This document shows positions 25,262-31,557 of a DNA stretch of 34,834 nt, one piece after another. The position numbers and the translations under genes were made by a program. The stretch covers positions 1 to 34,834 of the forward strand of contig JABILI010000083.1 of assembly GCA_018654575.1 (NCBI GenBank), given 5' to 3'. The notes beneath the pieces are model-generated. The model saw only the letters and a program-made list of their open reading frames with translations. It made no database searches and had not been told where the DNA came from. The stretch comes from Porticoccaceae bacterium (GTDB lineage: Bacteria > Pseudomonadota > Gammaproteobacteria > Pseudomonadales > Porticoccaceae). The stretch's first letter is position 1. Every line of letters begins with the position of its first letter.

Positions 25262-26208
25262 CCAAAGCCGGAAACCATGGCCTTTAAACTGGAACCCAGC
25301 ATTTGCCGCTGCTCCTTATCGAGGCTATTCAGCACGGTTTGTTCATGGTTTTTCGCAAATACAAACAGGCGCTCGGCAATATCGGAGCTAGACCGATTGA
25401 TGCGAATCACTTCATCGGATTCAATAACAAGGTAGTCGCGCTCGGCGAGTCGCTGCAGGCTGTAGCGACAGTCTTCTTCAGGCTGCATTACCAGAGCGGC
25501 CAGCTGACTGATGCCGATCGAGTCGACATCCGAGAGCGCCGTCAGTACTCGCCACTCTTCCGGAGAGATTCCAAATTCATTTCTAAGCAGCGGATAGAGC
25601 TCGCCCGAGTAACAGCTGTATGCACGATACAGTTGGTAGAGCAGATAATTGGGCAGAAAACCGTCTTCGGGAAGTTGCGCTGTCGCTTCTTTGGTGATCA
25701 CAGACTGCGGCGGCGATACCGCGTAGCTTCCACGGGCAAATACCAGCGGCATAACCGAGTCGCTGTAGCTGTATTCAATCACTTCGCCAACCACAATAAT
25801 GTGATCGCCGCCGTCATACAGATTCCAGGTTTTACAGCCAAAATAGGCGGCCGCTCCGGATAAAACCGGGCATTGACCAATGCCCGCTCGGTAATCGATT
25901 GCAGAGAATTTATCTTCTCCCTGTCTCGCGCAGGCATTTGAGATTGCAACCTGTTGCTTGCCAAGCACATTGACGACAAAGTTGTCGGCCTGTTCAAATA
26001 CGGTCGCACTGTAGGCCGTTTTGGCAACACTCCAGAGAATCAATGGCGGGTCTATGGACACAGAGTTGAAACTGCTCGCAGTAACACCGACGGGGTTACC
26101 ATTGGCATCCAGAGTCGTTATTACCGTGACGCCTGTCGGGAACTGACCCAATGCTCTGCGAAAACCTCTTAGGTCATCAGTTGGGTTTTTCACTATTTCC
26201 ACATCCAT
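25255..26208 (-). CDS. flavin reductase fused to a MarR-like winged-helix domain
   Basis: Encodes 317 residues from the ATG at 26208 (GGAG nine bases upstream), preferred over a TTG at 26223. The N-terminal half (about 1-165) is a flavin reductase of the HpaC/HsaB type: LGQFPTGVTVITTLDANGNP, VGVTASSFNSVSIDPPLI, NVLGKQQVAIS, and the NADH-binding GDHIIVVGEVIEYSYS. From about residue 180 to the end it has a MarR-like domain: YQLYRAYSCYSGELYPLLRN, ISPEEWRVLTALSDVDSIGI, SQLAALVMQPEEDCRYSLQR. This architecture is known in the C1 reductase of Acinetobacter 4-hydroxyphenylacetate hydroxylase, where the extra domain senses the aromatic substrate. It supplies reduced flavin to the neighbouring oxygenase. 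Overlaps the Rieske gene. Confidence 0.92.
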   Translation of the reverse strand: MDVEIVKNPTDDLRGFRRALGQFPTGVTVITTLDANGNPVGVTASSFNSVSIDPPLILWSVAKTAYSATVFEQADNFVVNVLGKQQVAISNACARQGEDKFSAIDYRAGIGQCPVLSGAAAYFGCKTWNLYDGGDHIIVVGEVIEYSYSDSVMPLVFARGSYAVSPPQSVITKEATAQLPEDGFLPNYLLYQLYRAYSCYSGELYPLLRNEFGISPEEWRVLTALSDVDSIGISQLAALVMQPEEDCRYSLQRLAERDYLVIESDEVIRINRSSSDIAERLFVFAKNHEQTVLNSLDKEQRQMLGSSLKAMVSGFGC

Positions 26209-26249
26209 TTGTAGGCTCTCCAATAGTTAGTTTTTATCCAAAACTTGTC

Positions 26250-27398
26250 TTACAGATATCCGGGCAGAGGGTCGTTTCCAAACATCATGGCGCCGGCATT
26301 CTGGTAGGTTATCTCACCCATAAATGCGTGCTGGGTGGGCATATGCGCATCTCGAAAGCAGCGCGATAGGCTATTTTCATGGTAGGCCGCTTCCATACCT
26401 GAAAGCTGATAGATGGTTTTTACCGCTGCGGCGCATTCACGCGTCAAATTTGTGGCGGACAGGCGCATCATGCTGATGGTCTGAGGATCTAATTTGTCCC
26501 CGCGGATGAGTATTTCCCAAGCATTTTCGATGGAGTCATAGAAAAACAGTCGCGAGGATTGAATGCGGGCTTCTGCCCTGGCAACTTCTATCTGCACATA
26601 GGAGCGATCGCCAATTCCGGGTGCACCTGTAGGCGACTTACGCGTTGCCGCGCTGTCCAGCAAAATATTCATTGCCGCACGGGCAACACCCAGTGTTGTA
26701 ACTGCCAATACCTGAGTCGCGATGCTTATAGTGGGATAGTTGAAGAAGGGGCCTTCCGGGGTGAGCTTGCCACCGCGTATAAAGCAGTGGTCAAAGGCAA
26801 CCTCAACATCTTTGACGATCAAGTCGAAACTGCCGCTGCCCGCCATGCCGTGCACATCCCAGGATTGCATATCAATCTCAGCATCTTTGCGATCGATAAC
26901 CGCCATCAATGGTAGTGAACCCTCCTTTTCCGGCTTGATTCCAACACCAACCCTATCCGCACCCATACAACCACTGCCCCACTTCCAACGGCCATTTAGC
27001 ATATAACCTTTGCCTGTGACTGGTGCAGAGTGAAGAGGAAACATGGCGCCGGCAAACACGTCGTCTGGGGTTTTCCAAATATCTTCCAGAACAGTCATGG
27101 GTAGACCGGCCAAATAGGAGTGCGTACAGCCGAAACTGGCAACCCAGCCAGCTGAGCCGTCAGCTTGAGAGATAGCTTCAATAGCTAACAGGAAATCAAC
27201 GGGCGATTTTTCATCGCCGCCGTAGGCGCGCGGAACAAATGCTCGATAAATACCCATCTGCTTGAATTGCTGAACAATATCTTCTGAAACATAGTGCTGA
27301 CGGCCAAATTCATCTGCTCTAACGCGGATCTCAGCTAGCAATTTGTCAAAAAAATCGGCTCCGCCCCAGTCCTTTTTATCTAATTCATAGCGTCCCAT
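26250..27398 (-). CDS. flavin-dependent monooxygenase, oxygenase component (acyl-CoA-dehydrogenase fold)
   Basis: Encodes 382 residues with GAGGAT upstream of the ATG; first gene of the operon. Acyl-CoA-dehydrogenase-like segments are visible: AFVPRAYGGDEKSPVDFLLA, ADGSAGWVASFGCTHSYLAG, GRWKWGSGCMGADRVGVG, SWDVHGMAGSGSFDLIVKDV, and the C-terminal IYQLSGMEAAYHENSLSRCF followed by RDAHMPTQHAFM. The catalytic Glu of true acyl-CoA dehydrogenases is not evident. This pattern matches group D monooxygenases such as HsaA and the C2 component of 4-hydroxyphenylacetate hydroxylase. These use reduced FMN or FAD from a reductase to add oxygen ortho to a phenol. The reductase is the next gene, 41 bp away. 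The likely product is a catechol for the LigB-type dioxygenase. Confidence 0.9.
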   Translation of the reverse strand: MGRYELDKKDWGGADFFDKLLAEIRVRADEFGRQHYVSEDIVQQFKQMGIYRAFVPRAYGGDEKSPVDFLLAIEAISQADGSAGWVASFGCTHSYLAGLPMTVLEDIWKTPDDVFAGAMFPLHSAPVTGKGYMLNGRWKWGSGCMGADRVGVGIKPEKEGSLPLMAVIDRKDAEIDMQSWDVHGMAGSGSFDLIVKDVEVAFDHCFIRGGKLTPEGPFFNYPTISIATQVLAVTTLGVARAAMNILLDSAATRKSPTGAPGIGDRSYVQIEVARAEARIQSSRLFFYDSIENAWEILIRGDKLDPQTISMMRLSATNLTRECAAAVKTIYQLSGMEAAYHENSLSRCFRDAHMPTQHAFMGEITYQNAGAMMFGNDPLPGYL

Positions 27399-27463
27399 CT
27401 TGAATCCTCATCTACCAAATTTATTGGTGTCCATTTATCGATCAGGGTGTTACCATTTCACTA

Positions 27464-27473
27464 TTCACGTGAA
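27464..27473. promoter_or_regulatory. palindromic operator candidate in the marR-monooxygenase divergent region
   Basis: TTCACGTGAA is a perfect 10-bp palindrome. It is part of a wider TTTCAC-N7-GTGAAA inverted repeat at 27456-27474. The site lies 66 bp before the monooxygenase start and about 135 bp before the MarR-gene start, a suitable place for the MarR regulator to control the operon. Confidence 0.5.
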
Positions 27474-27607
27474 AAGTAAAGTAAATTTATTTTAAGCAAT
27501 GTTGCATATTCTAAAAATACAGCTATTTACCGGCCGTGCTGTTGCGACAGAACCGCTATCATTTGCAATTTAAATAGTACTTGCGGCTAACAAAAAGGCA
27601 TAAAAAA

Positions 27608-28087
27608 ATGAGTGACTCAAAGGCACAGATTGATAACTACAAACCCACACATCCGGATTTTGATTTCCGCAAGTACCCCTTCTATTGGATTGCCTTAATT
27701 GACAATATTTACGCCCAGCGTATGGAGAAAACTTTAAAACCTCTGGGTTTGACTATCATAGGATGGCGCGTAGGTATGCTACTCCGCGATCACAATTCAT
27801 TAAGCGTTTCAGAGATATCCAAACATTCTGCTGTGAAACTTTCGACAGTGACGAAAACTGTTTACAGTATGCAAGAAAAAGGGCTGTTGAAGGTGCAACA
27901 AAGCAAGCAGGATGCCCGTGTCACTGAGGTGTCAATAACAGCTAATGGTCTGGCATTGCTTGAGAAAGTTTTGTTGGAAACAGCGGATATTTTTGACCGC
28001 GCCCTGAATGGCATCGGTGAGCAGGAGATACTCGAGATTAACGCGCTACTTGAACGGCTGTTTAATAATCTTTCAGATACCTATTAG
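27608..28087 (+). CDS. MarR-family transcriptional regulator
   Basis: Encodes 159 residues from the ATG at 27608 (MSDSKAQIDNYKPTHPDFDF); an upstream TTG at 27581 is less likely. The winged-helix core is LTIIGWRVGMLLRDHNSLSV, SEISKHSAVKLSTVTKTVYS with the recognition helix, then MQEKGLLKVQQSKQDARVTE and VSITANGLALLEKV, the standard MarR wing (D-x-R). Dimer helices flank this. It is divergent from the seven-gene catabolic operon and probably represses it until an aromatic ligand binds. It ends 11 bp before repeat copy 2, at the edge of the cassette. The MarR-like half of the flavin reductase is a separate sensor for the same pathway. Confidence 0.93.
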   Translation: MSDSKAQIDNYKPTHPDFDFRKYPFYWIALIDNIYAQRMEKTLKPLGLTIIGWRVGMLLRDHNSLSVSEISKHSAVKLSTVTKTVYSMQEKGLLKVQQSKQDARVTEVSITANGLALLEKVLLETADIFDRALNGIGEQEILEINALLERLFNNLSDTY

Positions 28088-28098
28088 TTGGCACTGAG

Positions 28099-28150
28099 CA
28101 CCAAGGTGGTCTGGACTAGATATAGCCCACGCCCGCAAACAATCACCTAA
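28099..28150 (+). pseudogene. 3' fragment of the SSS symporter gene
   Basis: The last 16 codons and the stop of the symporter gene (intact copy at 17698-19437), reading TKVVWTRYSPRPQTIT before the stop. It has no start, no ribosome-binding site and no upstream symporter sequence; it is a product of the 116-bp duplication. Confidence 0.9.
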
Positions 28151-28214
28151 ACCCACTGACTTCTCAACCTCAGGGTGAAGGGGGCGTCACCATGCCAACG
28201 CAGAACAGACTTAT
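28099..28214. repeat. 116-bp direct repeat, copy 2
   Basis: Identical to 19386-19501, same orientation. It carries a copy of the symporter 3' end without the rest of the gene. The remnant gene on the minus strand ends with its stop codon at 28211-28213, inside the last bases of the repeat. Confidence 0.97.
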
Positions 28215-28372
28215 AAACCGTTTTCGTGAAGCTCTTGATACAGAGTCTCGCGCCTTAACGCAATAAACTGTTTTATAGAGATCTCACTGGCATCACATAA
28301 AGCCGCACCGGCATCCGCATTAATAGCGGTTGCCACTAAGGCATCTCTTGCAGCAAGTTTAGGGCCTACCGG
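28211..28372 (-). pseudogene. truncated C-terminal gene remnant
   Basis: An open frame of 53 codons before its stop. It is protein-like, with regular codons and residues LAARDALVATAINADAGAAL followed by CDASEISIKQFIALRRETLY and an end in HENGL. There is no start codon and a TAA in the same frame precedes it at 28373-28375. It looks like the C-terminus of a longer protein whose 5' part was lost. I do not recognise the family. Its stop lies inside repeat copy 2, so before the rearrangement it was probably the convergent neighbour of the symporter gene. The remaining 85 bp up to the TetR gene hold nothing clear. Confidence 0.5.
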
Positions 28373-28457
28373 TTATTAGCATTACAATATAATCTGCCAA
28401 GAAGTCGTCTTATACTCATTTATCGCGCTTCTCAATTTCTGTTGAAAAGACGCGCTC

Positions 28458-29174
28458 TTAACTGGCTTCGCATCCCGATACAAGTACCTTGCCGGACGGC
28501 TCAGCTTCGGGAAAAAATGCTTGGTCACCTAAAGCAATCCTGAAGGCAAGCGCTTCGGCAGATTTAAGAAGCGAGCGAGTCCTAGGAGAGCTCCTATCCT
28601 GCTCGCCGCCCACGATCATCAAGCCTTCAATGACAGCGGCCAGCAGGGTTGCCCGGCGGTTTACTTCTTCCTGGCTCTCGTCCGGAACCAGGGCACTGAT
28701 ATGGAAACTCAATTGAGCAATATCGATAGCATAAAGTTGGCCAAACTTTGCGCCGGAAAAATCGTCCAATGATCCGATAACAGCCCAGAGTTGGACGAAA
28801 AATCGACGAGTTTTACTGGATGTAATCTCGTTGAAATTGAAATTCAGTACTGCTTTGAAACGTTCAGTCGGAGAAGTCCCAACTGTAAGGAGATGATGAT
28901 CGTAGGCTTGTTGATAGATCTTCTCGATCTCAACGAATAAGGCTTCGATAAGATCTCCGCGGGTTTTGTAGTAGTACTGGACGTTGGCCAGACTAATTTC
29001 AGCCCGTTCCGCTACATTTCGCATCGTAAATCTGGAAACATCCTCCTGTTCTAGTACTTCCTTGGCGGCGACTATGATCTTGGCGGCTGTTACTTTACCA
29101 GCCCGCCGGGTGGCCGTACCTTGGCGTACACCTTTAGTTTTTTCAGTAATTGTTCTGCTGGTGGTATTTTTCAT
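28458..29174 (-). CDS. TetR-family transcriptional regulator
   Basis: Encodes 238 residues. A basic, Thr-rich N-terminal tail of about 25 residues precedes the helix-turn-helix domain: AAKIIVAAKEVLEQEDVSRF, TMRNVAERAEISLANVQYYY, KTRGDLIEALFVEIEKIY. The ligand-binding C-terminal domain (NEITSSKTRRFFVQLWAVIG and onwards) resembles the TetR_C domain of the AcrR/BetI-like group. It is divergent from the TonB receptor - Rieske - MFS operon and 152 bp away. Two large palindromes between them are the obvious targets. The likely role is repression of the operon until its substrate, or a product of the Rieske enzyme, binds. Confidence 0.93.
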   Translation of the reverse strand: MKNTTSRTITEKTKGVRQGTATRRAGKVTAAKIIVAAKEVLEQEDVSRFTMRNVAERAEISLANVQYYYKTRGDLIEALFVEIEKIYQQAYDHHLLTVGTSPTERFKAVLNFNFNEITSSKTRRFFVQLWAVIGSLDDFSGAKFGQLYAIDIAQLSFHISALVPDESQEEVNRRATLLAAVIEGLMIVGGEQDRSSPRTRSLLKSAEALAFRIALGDQAFFPEAEPSGKVLVSGCEAS

Positions 29175-29230
29175 TCTGACTCTTGGGTTTCCATGTGATT
29201 AAAAGAAATATATGACAATTTCTTAGATTT

Positions 29231-29259
29231 GTCACTTGACTTAATTAGGATTAAGTGAC
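29231..29259. promoter_or_regulatory. operator candidate 1 in the tetR-tonB receptor region
   Basis: Ends GTCACTT (29231-29237) and AAGTGAC (29253-29259) are inverted, and an overlapping ACTTAAT-TAGG-ATTAAGT (29239-29256) is a second inverted repeat. It shares TAATTAGG with operator 2. TTGACT at 29236-29241, a good -35 hexamer for the receptor operon, overlaps it. Confidence 0.7.
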
Positions 29260-29265
29260 TAAATG
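29236..29265 (+). promoter_or_regulatory. candidate promoter for the TonB receptor - Rieske - MFS operon
   Basis: TTGACT (29236-29241) is a five-of-six -35 match. It is followed after 18 bases by TAAATG (29260-29265), a weak -10. The -35 lies in operator 1 and the -10 sits between the two operators, so a bound regulator would block RNA polymerase. The start codon is 61 bp further on. Confidence 0.4.
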
Positions 29266-29268
29266 TAG

Positions 29269-29296
29269 GTCATCCGACCTAATTAGGTCGAATGAC
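29269..29296. promoter_or_regulatory. operator candidate 2, near-perfect 28-bp palindrome
   Basis: The core CGACCTAATTAGGTCG (29275-29290) is a perfect 16-bp palindrome, extended by inverted GTCAT (29269-29273) and ATGAC (29292-29296) with one mismatched pair. Its centre is about 37 bp from the centre of operator 1. This is the expected size for a TetR dimer or pair of dimers. Confidence 0.75.
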
Positions 29297-29326
29297 TCAA
29301 TTCGAAAGAGATAAAAGGAGAACAAA

Positions 29327-31540
29327 GTGAATCATCAAATCAAACTTGTTGTTGTTGCTGGGTTAGTCATGTTGTTGAACGTTGCTAACGCCGCTGTACT
29401 TGACGAGGTTATCGTCACCGCGACCAAGCGTGGGCAGAGTGCGCAGGACGTCGGTATATCTGTGACTGCGCTCAGTGGGGAACAGACCGAAGCTCTTGGT
29501 TTGCACACCACTCAGGAAATCATTCAACAGATTCCTGGCTTGCAGGTTCAGTCGTTCACACCGGGGTTTACTACCTTTAACTTACGCGGTATTTCTCAAA
29601 ACAATTTCCAGGACAATCTGGAAGCGCCTGTGGCGGTGTATGTGGATGATATCTACTTTGGTAGTATGAACGCCGTCAACATGCAGATGTTCGACATGGC
29701 CGCTACCGAAGTATTGCGCGGCCCCCAGGGTACACTTTTTGGCCGCAACGCTACTGGCGGCTTGATTCATTTTCGTACCCGTAAGGCAGACGAAGATGAG
29801 TTCAATGGTTATGCCAAAGCCTCCTTTGGCGAACGAAACAATAACGTGGTGGAAGGTGCCGTAGGCGGAGCGCTTAGTGACAGTGTCCGTGGCAGAATCG
29901 CTGGCCGTTGGGAACAAGCTGATGGTTATGTAGAAGCAGGGAGGGTTGCTGCAGGTGTGCTCGGCCCCACAGGATTTACCGCCGCCGGTAGCGATGCAAT
30001 CGGCGCTGATGGTTTTGTTTTACGCGGCAATTTGCAAATCGATATTTCGGATAGAACCTCCTTGGATCTTTCTGCAACGCGTACCGAGGATGATGATGTC
30101 GCCTCAGGACATTATGTAGTTAGATTTACGGGTGCAGACCCGGACACACTTTTTGGCCTGGAAAATGGACCTGTGATTACCGGAGATGTGCATAGACACG
30201 CCTCGGATGTCACTGATACAGGTTTAGATCGCGATAGCACTGTCCTGAGTTTTCATCTTCGTCACGAGTTTGACAGCGGCATGCAGTTGGATTACATCGG
30301 AGCCTTTCAGGATGTGTACAAGTTTAATAAGGAAGACGCTGGGGGTGGATTAGTGTTTTTCCCTTATTCCACCGAAGCGGATTACGAACAGCAATCCCAT
30401 GAGTTTCGTTTGTCAGGGGAAACCGAGAGCTTGCGCTGGCAGTCTGGCCTCTATCTGCTTGATATCGATTATGTTGGTCAGGCACGCACTGGTGGACCGG
30501 CTATTATCGGTGATCCTACCGGTGTCGTCATTCAGGATACTGACCTGAGTTCCGAAAACTGGTCAATTTTTAGTGAAGTAGAGTATGATTTATCTGATAG
30601 TTTAACCGTAATAGCAGGTGCTCGTTGGTCTCAGGATGATAAGGAAATCAAATTTATTAACACTGCCAGCAATTTCAGCGCGGCTGCAGGACTACCTGAT
30701 GGTACCGTCTTGTTTGATCTGCAAAGTGCCATTGGCGCAAGTGCAAACCCCGCGCACGCCAAAGTCGATGAGATTGATTACGGTGATGTGGCTACGCGCC
30801 TGCAGTTGAACTACCAAGTAGAAGATACCTTGATTTATGCCTCGATTAACCGCGGTATCAAGGGCGGTAACTGGTCACCCTCCTCTGCGGTTACATTGGA
30901 TGACCTTCGGCATGATGAAGAAGATCTAATGGCCTACGAATTGGGTTACAAAACCACCGTACTGAATGGGACTGGTCGATTGAACGCCTCCATTTTCTAT
31001 TATGATTATTCCGACTACCAAGCGTTCTCGCTGTATGGGGGTACGCCTCAAGTAACCAATGAGGATGCCAGTGCTTCGGGTGGCGAAGTAGAATTTGCCT
31101 ATATGCCCAATGACCACTGGGACTTTAATTTCGGTTTGGCCTATATGGACTCGGAAGTTGACTTCATTCCAGGTGTGGTCCCTGGCAGTGGTAACACAGA
31201 TGTGGAACTCCCGCAGGCTCCAAGTTTGAGTGCAAATCTGCTGGTAAGGTACAACACGGATGTGGCTGGCGGTAATTTGGCTTTGCAGCTAGATGGGAAT
31301 TGGAACGATGATCACTATATGGAAGGTTCTAATTCAATCGCATCAGTGCAGGAAGCATATACCGTGCTTAACTTCAGGACTTCTTATACGATGGATAACT
31401 GGGAAGTATCAGCGTGGGTCAGGAATTTGACCGATGAGGAATATCTTCTGTACAACCTGGATCTGGGTTTTATCGGGTTTGTAGAACAGGTTTATTCAGC
31501 GCCTCGACAAGCAGGTCTTACCCTGAGTATGGATTTCTAA
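29327..31540 (+). CDS. TonB-dependent outer-membrane receptor
   Basis: Encodes 737 residues from a GTG start with AAGGAG upstream. There is a signal peptide (cleavage after NVANA, residue 22), a TonB-box-like DEVIVTATKR at 26-35, the plug domain with LRGISQNNFQDNLEAPVAVY and VLRGPQGTLFGRNATGG, and a 22-strand-type barrel ending in the aromatic residue of GLTLSMDF. Family and barrel match iron-unrelated TonB receptors of catabolic loci in marine proteobacteria. It would carry a hydrophobic or bulky substrate across the outer membrane, and its place upstream of a Rieske oxygenase and an MFS transporter supports a compound other than iron. It is controlled by the adjacent TetR protein. Confidence 0.95.
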   Translation: MNHQIKLVVVAGLVMLLNVANAAVLDEVIVTATKRGQSAQDVGISVTALSGEQTEALGLHTTQEIIQQIPGLQVQSFTPGFTTFNLRGISQNNFQDNLEAPVAVYVDDIYFGSMNAVNMQMFDMAATEVLRGPQGTLFGRNATGGLIHFRTRKADEDEFNGYAKASFGERNNNVVEGAVGGALSDSVRGRIAGRWEQADGYVEAGRVAAGVLGPTGFTAAGSDAIGADGFVLRGNLQIDISDRTSLDLSATRTEDDDVASGHYVVRFTGADPDTLFGLENGPVITGDVHRHASDVTDTGLDRDSTVLSFHLRHEFDSGMQLDYIGAFQDVYKFNKEDAGGGLVFFPYSTEADYEQQSHEFRLSGETESLRWQSGLYLLDIDYVGQARTGGPAIIGDPTGVVIQDTDLSSENWSIFSEVEYDLSDSLTVIAGARWSQDDKEIKFINTASNFSAAAGLPDGTVLFDLQSAIGASANPAHAKVDEIDYGDVATRLQLNYQVEDTLIYASINRGIKGGNWSPSSAVTLDDLRHDEEDLMAYELGYKTTVLNGTGRLNASIFYYDYSDYQAFSLYGGTPQVTNEDASASGGEVEFAYMPNDHWDFNFGLAYMDSEVDFIPGVVPGSGNTDVELPQAPSLSANLLVRYNTDVAGGNLALQLDGNWNDDHYMEGSNSIASVQEAYTVLNFRTSYTMDNWEVSAWVRNLTDEEYLLYNLDLGFIGFVEQVYSAPRQAGLTLSMDF

Positions 31541-31557
31541 TGGACTTGGGTTAAGAC

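Noticed and set aside
25303-25863. 186-codon open frame on the plus strand opposite the flavin reductase gene
   Set aside because: Arg/Gln-rich antisense frame with no domain, lying across the reductase and MarR-like domains.
19386-28214. Insertion sequence or composite transposon flanked by the 116-bp repeats
   Set aside because: No transposase or integrase gene, and the repeats are the end of a symporter gene rather than an IS; terminal inverted repeats were not seen.
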